Shown: positions 46,578 through 61,500 of the stretch, in pieces
Numbering within the stretch: position 1 is the stretch's first letter
How the letters are laid out: each line of letters opens with the position of its first letter
NCBI GenBank assembly: GCA_005281725.1
Contig: SSBO01000012.1
Coordinates: 20,411,060-20,475,059, forward strand
Reading direction: 5' to 3'
Length of the DNA stretch: 64,000 bases
Source: Wuchereria bancrofti
Lineage: Eukaryota; Nematoda; Chromadorea; Rhabditida; Onchocercidae
Notes under the pieces: generated by a model
The model's input: the letters and a program-made list of their open reading frames with translations, nothing else
Database searches by the model: none
Told to the model about the DNA's origin: nothing
Program-made: the position numbers and the translations under genes

Positions 46578-49500
46578 CTATGTGGACGGATAATTTGCAA
46601 TAAAATTCAACGGACTACTGTTAATAGTCGATTCACGAATACATTCGCACCATCTGGAATTTGAATAATTTATATTTTCTTATTTAATTTATAATTTTGT
46701 TTTTTTTTTCTCGGCATAAAATTGTAAAGCTTTATTTTCCTCCAAAAATGACAAAAAGCACTTCTTAAAGAATGCTTTCAAATTTCACATTTGTAAGTTT
46801 TTTATTTGGAACATTATATAAAATTTCGTACTCTAACTTAAAATTTTACTTTAAAATTTTAGAATTGTTAATTTAATATGTAGAAAGAATTTAACAGCAG
46901 ATAAAAAATGAAGAATTTTATTATCATGTAACTCTAACAGCTAAATGAAGGTTAGAATCGAAGTAATGACACATCTGAACTATAAAGTAAGCAATTAAAT
47001 TTTAGTAGAAACAGAAATTTGTTAATAAACTTACTTTGAGAAAGCATACAAACTATCCGCTCGAAAAAAATAACAATGTGTATTATACGACAGTTTGAAA
47101 ACATTATCATAATCAATTTTATCATTAAGTTGTGGTAACGATATATGATAATTGATAATTGGTAATACCGCTACAGCTTCTCTCTCCTGAAATTCATTCT
47201 ATTAACAAATAATTTTAAGGTCAATTATTTAATAATTTATTCCACTTCACTGATTGATTGCTTAGATTATTTGATCTGATCTGAAGATTCGTTTCATACT
47301 ACGTTTCATACCATCGCTATTAAGCATATTTTTCTTATAAATAATATTCATTCCAACAATCAATTATTGTAAATTTGTCACTTAGTATACTGTTGCATTG
47401 ATATTATCACCTGATGTGATCTAAAAAATGTAAGTGCAAAATTTGCATGCACAACCCAAAATTTTTGCCATCCTGCAGAATTGCGAAATTTACGCAATAA
47501 ATATCCAGACATTTGATTGGCTGGAGCCTGGAAAAAGGAAAAAAAGGACAATTAAATAAGGTAATTTACAGAATAAGATAAATTAAAAATTAACTTCCTC
47601 AAAGTCGAAAAAATGGAGAATAATAAATCTATTAAATCAATTTCTAAAAATTAAGATGTAATCCTTCTAAAATTAAATTTTTGAAAGAACAACTGAAATA
47701 ATATGTTAATTAACCGTAATAATTGCATTAATTCCTAAAATAGCATGGCGATGCCAACATACATCCAACGTACTATATGGCACATTTGTAATAATTTTTG
47801 TGCCTATAAAATCAAACAAACTTTAATAACTATAATTGTTTTTCTTTTAAAGTAAAAAGATGATTTAAAGTATTAAATTGTGTAGAAAAAAATTCATATT
47901 TTTATTAGAATTTGAATATTCGAAAAAGTTTTCCAACTTCTTAAATTTATACCTATTACTTAATAGTATGACATATGATATAATTTATTTGATATAATTT
48001 TAAATTGTGATATAATTTAAAAAGGTTTTAAAGTAAGTATTAAATTGTAAAAATGAAAAAACTTAAAGTAAATATTAAATTGTAAAAATGAAAAATAACA
48101 AACCAAACGCACTACTAGTTGGTTCATACTTTTCCCATATATTATGATTGTACGTAAATTTATCATTTAAACTTCCTTCCGTTATCACTGCAATTATCAA
48201 ACAAGTAATTATGTAAGAAAGTGAAAATTTTATACATTATGCTGAAAGCAAAATATGTGTTTCTTCTTGAACAATAAAATAAGTAAATGAGAAAAATTGA
48301 AATCAAATTTGACAATAATAATTTAACATAAATTTGAGAAATGATGCAAGTGACTGCAGCAAGTCTTCGAAATTCCTATCATTGTAGAATTTGATTTATA
48401 TGAATTGGATGATTCTTTTTGAAAAACAGTAATCATCCAATCGTTTTAATTTAATCCATTTACTAATGGAATTTCATTATTAATAATTTTTAAATTACGA
48501 AAATACTGCTTTTTATTTTTTGCACTAAAAAATTGAGCAAAAATTAAAATTAACCGAAAGTTTCAGTTTGAGGTAATTCTTCAATATTGGAATGTTTAGC
48601 ATTTTGAATAGCTTTCGTTAATTCTTCAAGCCAAAGATCTCTCATTCTTATACAATCACTGGACAACAAGAATGTACGATTAACCGCTTTTATGGTAAGA
48701 CAAATAGTTGAATCTGTGACAACATGCAATGCATCACCTTCTTCTACCTATAAATATTGATCATATCTGCTAATACTTTGTATTCAAAAAAAGAAAAGTA
48801 ACAAAAGTAAATTTCTAAGATTAATCATGCATAAGCATCATATATGAAAAGAAACGTTTACCGTCATTGCTCGTAACGGTAGAAAAGCATTACGTATAAA
48901 ACCATCCGTTTGTGATCGGTAAGCAAATAATAATGCATCATTGAAAAGTATAATAGCATGAGGTATAAAACCACGTTTTGTCCATTTACATAACCAACCT
49001 TGACATATGAATCGCTAAAAATAAAAATTCTCACTTTATACGGTGAAGTATACTTGTAAAAATAAATAAAACAAAAATGAAAAAAAAAAAACTGGATCAT
49101 AGACAATATTTAACTTTCAATAGTGTTTTTGGAATTCTGTTGGAGGTGTTATAAATTGCAATGTTTTCAATTACAAGTGATATAAGTGACATGAAAATAT
49201 AAGTATTTGGACCTTTGTCAGATTTAATTAATTAATGCTTATTTCAGTTCTGTAATTTAATGAAAAATTTTTGTTCTACTGCAAATTGCAAAAAAAAAAA
49301 TGTTGCCTTGCTTCAGTTAGAATGCTACAATGATTCAATTAATTAATATAAAATTTAAGCACATCAATTCATGAAAGTAAAATGTGTGAAATGAACGAAA
49401 TTGATTAAAGTAAAACGTAAATGAAAATAACTGAATGAAGAAATGCAAAAGATATAATTTCGAATATGATGGAAATGGATAAAGTTATATATGAGATTTA

Positions 49501-52500
49501 CGGTAAAAACATTGAAATTACTCGATTTGGATCGGTTAATCCATCAACAATATTCAAATCATTTCCAAGTTCAACGAATTTTGTAAAATGGACCAATCCT
49601 TCCAGTGTTGATTTTTTCTCAGCGTTAAATGATGCAACCTAAATAAATGTTTGTTGAAAAAAAGAAAAAAAAAAGGATAGTAAAGAAACATTGAAATCAT
49701 ATCCGAGTGGTTAATCATTTTAGATTCATGTTTAGCATACTGAAGAACATACTGTAATAAATAATCGAATTAGTATTAAATTTGATTTAATTTCATTATG
49801 AACCTTTTCCACAGCAACTCGACAACTACTTAGCTGTGATACTATCTTATCTTTATCACTTTCTTCCAGAAGTGCAGCAATCATTCTTCCAAGTAACTAA
49901 ATTGTATCATTAAATTATATGTATTCATTCATAGAATTTCCTCAAAATTTACTAATTAAAATGAATTATTAAAATTTTTAACTTTTATTTTGTACTATTA
50001 TAAGTTTACATTATTTTCATTTTAAGCATAATAAATTTTAGTTAAAAAAACTTACATTTTGCCATACAACCATACGATGCACTACTTTTAACATTAAAAA
50101 ATTAACGCTGCAACTGTAAAAATTTCTCATTTGAAGTTTAATGAGAGAATCGGCAAAAGTGCTATTAATACGAGTTAATTCATCAATAGCTGCCAAATAA
50201 ATTGGAGAACTTTGTACAAATTTCCTATAAACAGGAAAAGAAATGAAAACATAATCATTGATTAATTGATAGTTTTATTATAAATTATTACTAAATTTGC
50301 CATCTTTGTTTAACATTCTATTTGAATAAGTGTGCACGTTTACAGCAAAAGGCTAAATAATACGCTAAAATTTAAGAAATTTACAATTTAATTTCTAAAA
50401 TTTCAGATTGGTTATTAATTTACTGCAAACTGTAGTAAATTAATTCAAATTTATTTGATACAACACTACTGATAATAAAGTAAGCAGAAGAAGTGATTAA
50501 ATAAATGAAAGTAGGTAAAACAATTGAAATGAGATATATAAAAAAAGAAAAATCTCCCTATTATTTCAAAGAAACAATGATTTGTAATGATGCAGCAATA
50601 TACGTAGTAATATCAGTTGAAAGTAGATGAAAGCGTAAGGACAAAAGCGCTTGGTTGATGATATTGCTGCATAGTGATGTGACAAATGCGTCTTTGGGTT
50701 TGTTAAATTACTAATATATTTATTGAATAAATTTTAATACATTTTCTCAGTCAAAAATTAGTATAGGTATGAAGATAAGAAGAGAAATAATCTTGTTGAG
50801 AGGTTCAATGGAATTGTTACAAATGAAATAAAACCAACCGATAATGTTGTAAAGCATTATGTACCGAACATAACAGAAGATCTCCGACTAAAGGTCGTTC
50901 CGGATTAGCATTTCGTAAGCATTCTGCCCTATAATAGCTTTCCTTCCTATTATATACTAAACAAATTGTAAAATCTCTTTGGAATGGATGAATTATGCAT
51001 GTTAATTCTTTCAGTTAAATTGTAAATTTTAAAAAAATTTCAAATTCGAAATTTTTTGTTAACATTTGGAGCAATGATTAAAAAGAAGAAAAGAAAAAAG
51101 GATACGCATACCAATTTTTGATGATAACTTCCAGCGTATCAAGATGATCATTGTGAAATCGTTGAAGAGAATTCAAATCAAGAAATAAATCTACTAGTGC
51201 TCTTCCGCTTGATAATGCTCTTTCCGGTAATATTTCATAAAAATCCTATAAACAAGAATTTTAGATGCTAATTCATAGATAACAAAAGCTAATGAATGAG
51301 TCATTCAATAGTTCATAAATGAGTATAAATGAGTTTTTCCAATATTTTCCCCTCAACGCTTATCAAGCAATGATAAATATTTGTAAATAAAAATATATAA
51401 TTTTAATTTCAATTAATTAAATTTCACTACATGTAACTTAAAAATTTAAACATTAATTTTATAATAGATTATATGTTCCCTAATTAAAGAAATAAATATT
51501 ACACTACCATCAAATCATCAAGTAAATCTGTCGAAGTTCAAAGTCGTATGAAAAGTAAAAAATAGGTGCAGTTAATAACCTCTGTAAGAATTTTTAGATC
51601 AAAGACAGCTGTCCTTTCTTGCATAACAATATCTTTAAGTATGTCAAAACATTTCGGATTCATTTGCTAAAAATAAATTTCAAAAATCTGAAAAATTTTT
51701 GAACAAATTCTATTTCAGGATCAATAATGCATGAACGATAAAGATTTATGATCGATCTAAAAAACTTACATTTTCCATGATTGACCGGAAGATTTATAAC
51801 ATCAAAAATCCGGAAAATTGGTAAAGAAGTTACAGATATAGCATTAAATATATTAATTAAGGCCATTTAATCATACCTTTGGCATGAAAATATATTCAAA
51901 ATCTTGGCTCGAATATGACTCTAACATTGATTGCTGATCATTGATAATGTCTTCACTACTTAATGTTCGGTAAAATGGATAATTCATTTCATCATTCTCT
52001 AAAAATTTTTAAACAAATTATATGATATACAATATAGTATGATAATGATATGATATGATATGATATGATATGATATGATACGACTATGAATGATATAACA
52101 TGACATGATGTATTATATTGATATAACAATGAATGGATAAAAAATTTATCAAAAGACCTATGACACTGTATAAATAGTCATCTTGCACCTATCAGTTTCA
52201 TCCATTCTACTCGATGAAGTTTAAAAATTTTTTTAAAAATGAAGTATTTATCATTTTAAAACTGCAAAAAAATCGATTATCGATTTAAAATTCAAATGCA
52301 GCACTTGAATACTCATTTTCCTCCTTCTCTCATTTTTATTCTGTCTGATTTCAAAAAGATTACCTATATGTGAATCATTGTCGGAGATTGTTATTGCACC
52401 ACTATCACTTGATTCATTTAATAATGTTGCACTGATCAGCTTAGAATCCGGATTTAATATGGATCCAGCCATAAAACAAATTTAATTTCAATAGCGCATT

Positions 52501-55500
52501 TTAACTATTTAAACAAAATTGGTGGTACCATTTTAAAAGATACCAAATTTTTATAATGATACCATATATTGTTGTGCTTTTTTTATTTTGATAGAAGTGA
52601 AAATATGTTAAATGAATCAGAGTGAATATGAAAATTCAATTGAAAATGTGGCAATAATCAAAGATAAATTTATTCATACTGTTTTTGCTCCATTGGGTTG
52701 ATAATAAAATCATCAACAGTGGTTGAATTGATATTTTGTTCTTTTAATAAATGAATTGGTGAACAATCTGATTCCGAATCATTGTCATCATTATGATCAT
52801 CTGACACTGAAATAGTACATTTTTAACTATCTTCAGAGATATTTATGGATGAGGAAAACATTTGAAATGAAATTTTGGAAATTTGATTTTCGACAAAAAA
52901 AAAACACCCATCAGGATCAAACATTTAATCAAAGCAGCTAAAAATTAATAATTTCTAAAATTGATATAAACTCTGAAAGCAGAAAATAGTAAACTACATC
53001 TTGTTTTAAACTCTTGAACAAATTAAATTCAAATTTTATGCATTTTCTCGAATTATTATTTGCAATATTTTTTTTTTTTAGATATCAAAAATCATTTCAA
53101 AAGTTCATTAAAACGCATTATTATGTTACCACTGGTTTGCATCTTTTCTTTTAATTAATAGAGAAAGGAATTTTGAACTTAATTGCTATAAAGAAACTTT
53201 CGACGACAAATTTTTTCTTTTTTGTTGCTCTAAAAAGAACGAACTTTCCACTAGTCAAATATAGCTAATAATTAAAGTTAATCAAATTTCACTGCTCAAT
53301 TTTAATTTCCATTAACAGTGCCGTGGTCATCCGACATTGAAACAGTTCATTTTTAAGTAAGCATCCATGCAAATATTTCTGGTGAAGGAAATATTTGAAA
53401 CAAAATTTCAAAATTTCGATTTTTGAAAACGAAAAAAAAAACGTTCATCAGTATAAAACATATAATGGAAAAAGCTATAAATTAGTAATTTCTAAATTTT
53501 TTGAATGCAGAAAATGATAAACTGCACCGTGTTTCAGACTTGTGAATAAGTGTTACATTTCATTCATAGCATTTATATGTTTCTTTTCTTTTGTCCTTTT
53601 TTATGAGTAACAAAACGAAAAATAAAAGTTCAAATCAAAGAGCAATCTAATTTCACTACTTTGTACTAAAAGTACTGTATGAGAAAAAAGAAAAAGAAAT
53701 AACAATAAATAAATTTGAAAAAAAAAAAGAATATAGCAGCGCCTTGTGAATTCAATAAAATTGATTTTAATGGGTTAATTTGAAATAAAAATAAATGGAT
53801 TAGATGAACCGTTCGTTTTACAGTTTTCATTTTCTTTAAAATTGTCACTCAATAACAACATTTTGAGATGAGTGAAAAAATAAGCAAATAAAATGACAGG
53901 AAAATTCTTGAATTGTCTTTGTTGTTGTTGTTGTTTTGTTGTTGTTAAAAAGGAAAAGAATAGAAATATACAAAAATGGAGTGGAATGAAAATAGATCAA
54001 TTGGACACATATTTTGCAAGCAAAAAAAATGTTTACATCATTTTGAATATAAACAGAAGGATTTGAATCGCAGAAAGATGCTTCAAAAGATTTTGAATAA
54101 GTAATAGTGAAATTTTTATGGAAATTGATGCAATTGCAGATTCTATTTTCAGAAATATATCATTAAACAATTGATATTTCAGGAACATAAATGCAAGTAT
54201 AACACTTAATTAATCAGTTAATATAATAGCATAGAGTATAATTAATCAGCTGTTCAATCAAAAAAATTTTGTAAAATTATTTCACCCCATTTTCCAACCA
54301 TTTTCTTTCTTACAGCATAATAAATTTTAATTTTGAAAAAGAAAAAGTGCTAATGAAATAAAAGCATCATTAGAGCATTTTGTCTAAAAAAAATAAAAAA
54401 TTAATAAAAAAAAAGATAAAAATTAAATTTTGCTTAAAATTCCGACACAAAAATGATTGAAATTATTTTAGTATAGTTAAAATAGTGACAATATGAATTA
54501 AATTAGCAAAGAAGACTAGAAAATAGCATAAAAATATATTATGAAGAGAGACCTGCATGAATTGAATGAATACATTATCAAATAGCATTACATACAATAA
54601 AATTAACGAAAAAAATTGAAATTTCTCAAGAAAAAAAAAACAAATAAATAAAATACAACGTAAACACCAATTGAAATTTAAACTTTGAACCCATTGAATG
54701 TTATAAATTTTTTCGCTTAGTTTTGAGTTGAATAAGATGGATTGCAGTAGGAAAAATGTTACTATTAAATTCATTTAATACATAACTTTAATCAAAGATA
54801 AAAAATCAACAAGTATTTATAGTTTAACAATTTTAATTTTGACTTTATTTCACTAAAATCTATTGAATTCAATTTTATAACGATGATCGAGTTGCAATCG
54901 ATTTAATTGAACACTTGAAAAAAAAAATGAAACAAACCTTCCCATTTGTAGCATAAAAAATTGACATTTCATATTACATCTTTCTTCGTCAAATAATGAT
55001 TGTAGCAAAATTAGCAATCAATTCAAAACAAACTTTTAAATGAAATTATGAAATAAAAAGTAGTCAAAATTTTTTGCACAAAAATTGCTTCATTAATCCC
55101 CTTTACTTCAACTTTGTATTATCAACTTCGTTTCAACTTTAAACTTAAAGATTTAAGAAAATTTTATTTCTCCATTTTTTACGAATTTCATTCTTTTGAT
55201 GCTATCCCTTTTTATTTCAAATTGAGAGTGCAAAATTTTAGTGAGTGGAAGAAAAAGTGAGCAAATTTATATCAAACATACCTATTCCGGGTAATTGTAT
55301 TTTATGAATAGCTTTGAAAAATATTTTGTTTTTTCTTTTTCCTTTTTTGTTAGCTTTAAGAATACCATCTAATATCGCCTGGAAGAGGAGATGAAAACTG
55401 TTTTTTTTTTTCACTTTTGATACTCTTTCAATTATATTTTTACTCAAATCATTTTAAAATTTTGAAGTATTATACAATACAATATAGAATGTTCTAACAA

Positions 55501-58500
55501 TGAATGATATGAACAATTACATTGATAAATTATGCAAATTTCTTATTCAATTTAATAAACAACAACATATATATTATTTATACATAGCAATATAATTGGC
55601 AAAGTCTAATTATTAAAGGATTTATCATCGTCATCGGTGAATATTTTGAATTCGCATCATTTCTTTCCTTTATTCCTCTATTTACCCTTTTCTTTTCTTT
55701 CTTTTTTTCTTTCAGATTATTTTCCATCCTTCTATACAACAATAAATAGCACAGACAATAGCGTTTTTGAGCAGTTTTAACAAAAAAAAATCAAATTAAA
55801 TTAAAAGAATAAAATTAATAATACATCAATCATTGAAAACGCTTAATCAAAAAAAAAAAAAAAATGAAAACAAATGATTATATACATACAGTTTACTTAT
55901 AAATAGTCATGTTCATTCTAAATTCATTTTATTTCAAAAAAAAAAATAAATAAATAAATAAAACAAAATGTTAAATACGAAAATTTGTTAATTCAATGAT
56001 CGGATTCATTCATTTGTACCATAATTTTTTCTTCTACTGAAGAAATTTACAAAGTATTTAAGACGAAAGTTATTAGTTAACTTAGGGATAGCACCAAATT
56101 TTTCATTTCAAACTTGATAATTTCAAACATAAAACATATGCGTTAAATCGTACTTTGAAAAGAAAAGCATACAGTAGCAGTGGTAGTAGTAGTAGTGGCA
56201 CAAAAGCAGTAGCACGGAAAAGTTAAACGAATCGTCTCCAACCATCAGTGATGTCAATCAAAATACAACAACAACAACGATGACAACACCAACAACAACG
56301 ATGACAACGACGACAACAACAACAACAACAGTGACAACAACAATACGAATAATGATGAATAGCAAAGATAAGGTCTGTATCTGTCCAAAATAGTGGAAAA
56401 GAAGCCAAGCGACAAGCTTTCAATCATTTCCATTGTCCAGAGAAAGTGTCAATGAGAATCGATGACAATATAGCAGCAGAGAAACAATAACAATAACAAC
56501 AACAACAACGAAAGCAAAGACAACAACAATAGAAGTAACAGTGATAAAAGAAGCAAACAATAAATTACAAGCAACAATAATATTGATATTACTTTACAAA
56601 TTAACTTACCAAATTTGTTTAATTTTTAGTGTTTTGCGTATTTATTGGACAATTATTTCAAATTTTATTTAATTTTAAGAGATTTCTCTTAGCAAAAACA
56701 ATTTTTATCCTTTCTTTTTTTTTACAAAACAACGATAATAACAACAAAAATTCAGCAAAATACTTTTTTTTATTGTACATATTAATGAAAAGATTTATGT
56801 AAGTATTATCATCCAATCTTATAAGAAGCAACAATGAGCATTTATACGTCTTATCATTACAGTTTTGGAATTTAAGTAAAAATTTGTCAATTTAAAAAGT
56901 TATTTATATTTGTTTAAGTCGTTTGGTTTCATTTAAAAATTTCTTTTTCTTCCAAATTTGAATTTCGAAATTCTTTATCAAATTAATTTTCAACTTTGTA
57001 AAATGAATTAAGTTTAGAGGAAAACCTTGGCTATACGAATTGAAATTTGCTCAATGTTGATTCTCAATCAATAAAAATGATTAATTATATGTATAGGAAA
57101 AGCTCGTTAATTAAAATGAAAGGAGAAGGAAAATGCCAGAAAACTTTTGATTATACAATAAAAATTCGTATTTCAACTTTTGATTATACAATAAAAATTC
57201 GTATTTTGCTAAATATTTCATTTTATGAATTTTTCAAAATCACAATGATTCACTCATTGATCAATCATATTAGCAGCTAACTTTTTGTAAACTTTTTTTT
57301 TTCCCCGGTTCAAGCAAAATTAAGCTGCGCCACCAGTTCAATACACAAACATTAGCTTATAAACAGAATCAATAAATAAGCAATCTAAAAATCAGTCCAC
57401 AAGACACCGGTAGGCGTTCTAAGAGTTGATGATGTTGCTGATGAAATTTTATTATCTACGATTTCATCTTTAGAAGCGCAAGATGCTCGAGAAGAGGTTG
57501 ATTCATCTGCGTAGGGTAATGTTTCTACACATTGTTGCATGCATGCTTCGGTAATTGGTTGTGATGGTACTGATTGCTTCAAAATAATCGGTAATGATGG
57601 CGGATGAGGAAGTGGCGGTGGTGGTGGTGGTGGTGGTGGTGGTGGCGGTGGTGGAAAATCATCAGTATTAGCTGAATCTGTGAATTCATTTCCGATGATA
57701 GTTGTTATCTCGTTACTTCCTAATTGTTCTACTTTTTCCTTTTGAATTTCCGACGATCGTTCCATTTCTCTTTTAAAATCAGAATTAACATTTAGATTTG
57801 TATAGATTCGTTCATTCTCTTTTGTCATTCTTTCAACATTCTCCATCACATATCTTCCCTCATCATCGTTATCATTTAAATTTGGCTGTGATATTGCACC
57901 AATTTGTTGCCTTTCAATTTTTTCATTTGATGGAATATTAAAACGAACAGGTTGAGTTTGTCGACGTGGATCACCGCGACGACCACGTTTTGCAATTGCG
58001 GACTTTTCAACATTTCGTCTTCGTAACAAATATTCCAACACATCTCCAGATTCGGGTGTAGAAGGTGATAAAGAATGATCTTGCGAAGAGAAATTACCTG
58101 GTGAAGGCAATCGTTTTTTGGGTACAAAATCTAATGATTTTCTTCTCCTCAAACTATCTGGACTACGTGAACCTGGCAGTGACCTATGTTGACTACCACT
58201 CTCAACAGTATTAGCTAAAACCTCTGAAACCGTACTTTTGGTACTAATATCTTTAAAAGTTGAAAATGAGCCTTCAGCTTCAGTGGATATATTACGCATT
58301 GTAAGCACGTATGGAATATCGCTGTTAAAGATATGACATTTCTGAATTTCTGGATAATCCTCACTTTGCACCGAAATCAACGTTGGACGATTCAGTTCAC
58401 GCGTGCCTGATGATGTCGCACAAGATGAAAAAGTTTCCTTTTGAAGATTTACTACCGGATGATTTGGTTTTGTTCCCGGTACACGTGAAATTGAAGCCGA

Positions 58501-61500
58501 TTCAATTAAACCAGCTTCTGAAGTGCAAACAAGATTTTTTGGCTTCGGTGGTACCACTGGTTTCGGTTTTCGTTCTCGATAACCTTCTGGAGTGATTACT
58601 AGATTATCTTTAGTTATAACTTTACCCGATAATGGTCCAATTGCACCGTAAGTTTTGGGAGTTTGTTGTGGTTGCGCTATTGTCATGCAGCTTTGACCGC
58701 TATCCGAGGCATGGATGAAGCTAACATTACTATAAATATTCTCACTGGCACTTAAATCATCCTCATCTTGGATTATTTTTGGCTTTTGCAAAATGGTACC
58801 TTTCGATGTATATACAATTTTTGAATGCTTTGGTTGCAATTCTTTGGTACGTGAAACAGATGGCTGAGGTTCATTAGTTATATGCCAACAATCTGATTCA
58901 ATTTTCGTGATAGGTGCACGAACTGGAATTTGTGGTGGAGTGGTACCATGTACCTTTGAAACTCTATTAATTTCTTTCCTACTACTTAGCTTCCTATGTT
59001 CATCCAAATTAACATTTGGACCATCAATCTCGATAGGTATTAATTTTTGATGCAATGGATATTCCGCATATGAGGCTGGTGCGGATGATGAATGCTTTTT
59101 TTCAGCATAAAATCGTTGTTGTGAATTTGTATCATCAATCTCAACCTGATTACTTTTAGATGATTCCTGCTGATAAATTTGTCCTGAAATATTTTGTTGA
59201 TTATGTCCTGCTTCTATTTTTCTTCTACCACTATCTAACCGTCTTTCACTATACGGATCTTCATCATCGGTGGTATTCGGTGTTGAACGAGTATTTGAAA
59301 CAACCTTCTTGACAATGACATTACCAACACGTTTAGCTGTAAAAGTGGTAGCATAAACAGGATTCACTGGAACAGCTTGAATATCGGAATGTGCTGATCG
59401 TAGCTCATTATCGGATAATTTATAAGAGCCTTCACTAATATTATCATAATCACGGGGTGGTTGATGTAGTTCCAGAAAATTATCACCAGATGCCGATTTA
59501 GGTGGACATTCACATTTAAGCTCAAATTCACGACAAACAATTTGTACATCATCACCGAGTACATTTGGCAATGATAGCGATGTGATAGCATCATTATCTG
59601 ATGCATTAGCAATATTATTAGTATTACTCGTCACCGCTACTGCTCCTGCTTTTATAGATTTAACAGTGGATTGTTTCAAAGGTTTAAATTCAGAATGTTG
59701 TTGTCTGTAGCGTGAATTCATAATACTACCACCAGAGCATAAATCATTACTTTCCATATCACTCAAACACATTCGTTCACTGTTTATCGCCGCTGCACTA
59801 CTATTACTTGGATAGTTTTGCGAATTTCGATGGCGATGATTACGAGTACCAATAGTGGTACCATAGCTATTCAGAGTTATCTCACCGGGAAAGTAACTCA
59901 TCGTACCTGTTGTCATTAGTTGCTGACCTGTACCATGGCTATGACTCTGGTTACTTATACATGAACCACCACGATTCATTGATCGTTCTCCATTCATACT
60001 ATATACTGGTACATTTCTAGAAGGCATTGTTCCAGAACCAATTAAATTCACTGAACGTTCGCTAACTGTTGCATAAGCAGGATGAGTCATATCAAAGAAA
60101 GCTGGTCGTGAAAATCGACCATTTGATGAAGATGAAAGACCTGATTTAATTGGCCTAAAAGAAAAAAGAAAAAAGAGATCTCTTTTTAATTTGTTCATTA
60201 ATGAAAATTTTTAAAAACACAGCAAATAATTTGTTTTTTTTTTTTACATTTCACAAACCTTGTGAATGGTTCGCGTCGTTTTCTATGTTCTCGAGTATAA
60301 TCAATTAATTGCTTTTGAGTTCTACCTTGATACCTGTAAAAAAAAAAAAACCTTATCTTACTGGATGATTTGTGGATTTCAAAGTATACAATATTTGTAA
60401 AAACGATGAACAACTGATTTTTCATAATCATTACGGAAAAAATAGTTCAAATTTTTAGTAATAACCATATATCTCTACGTAAAACGAACAAGTACACATC
60501 TAGCTTAATCACGTATCTTTCATTTCATACGTTAATCTCACATATCCAATAATTTTAATAAAATAATATGATTAGAGAAATTCAAAATGCATACCTAAAA
60601 GCGGAACCTTTACTAAAGAAACGACCTTCACGCGTTTTTTTCATTGGCAATACTTCGATACAACGGAAAAATGTATGATGCTCTACGCATTTCTTCCAGA
60701 AATTTTTGCACTCATTTCTAGTTTCAAATAAAAATTCGATCGTCTCTTTATAATATTGCTGCAAAAATAAAATTAAGTCAAATAAAATTTTATAAAATAA
60801 CTTTCTTGGATTGTATGAATTTCTATTCATCATATTATCTTTATTAAATCTTCGCCCCCTAACTCGTAACTACGATTACTTCCTGCTTTATAATGCTCTG
60901 AAATATGCCGATGTTATGGAGTGTTAAAATATGAAATGGAATTTTAATAATTTACAGTAATCAAATGGTCTAACTTAAAACTGCTTCTCACATCACGAAA
61001 AAATTAAATTGAAACAGTCTGATCTTTTTTAAAGCTGTGAATGGATTCGGAATTTGGCAAATAGTATGTCTTTCAGTTTTGAAGAGGTAATCAGGGATTT
61101 TTTCAGGAATGCTATCTTACATAGTTTTCCGGATGCAGCTTTATTAGCAATTTACGACGCTTAAATGATAATTTCCGGATTTTAGCCCAAGAGAATGTCG
61201 AAACACATTGAAACTGATGAAACACCCGAATACCCATATGAGCAATTGTTAGGTTTACTTCAGTACCTTCCACATCCTGAAAATTTGATTGTTTCAAGGT
61301 AATTGAATATATGAAATGCAAAATTATCAGTTATATACTGCTTTTGAGTTAATTTTTCAAATGTTATCACAAGTGTGATTATGTACATGATAAAACATTA
61401 TGGAAATTTGTTTATCAACAAGTTTCATCATTTTCTTCATATTAAATTTCAATTAAAATTTTTATGTAACAAAAACAAAGAAAAAAAAATCAAACATACC

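Noticed and set aside
56223..56423. Cys-rich minus-strand frame
   Set aside because: It is read from a CAA/CGA repeat tract and is a low-complexity artefact.
57876..59612. Further open frames on both strands inside FARP exon 9
   Set aside because: They overlap the continuous 916-codon frame, which joins in phase to the FERM exons.
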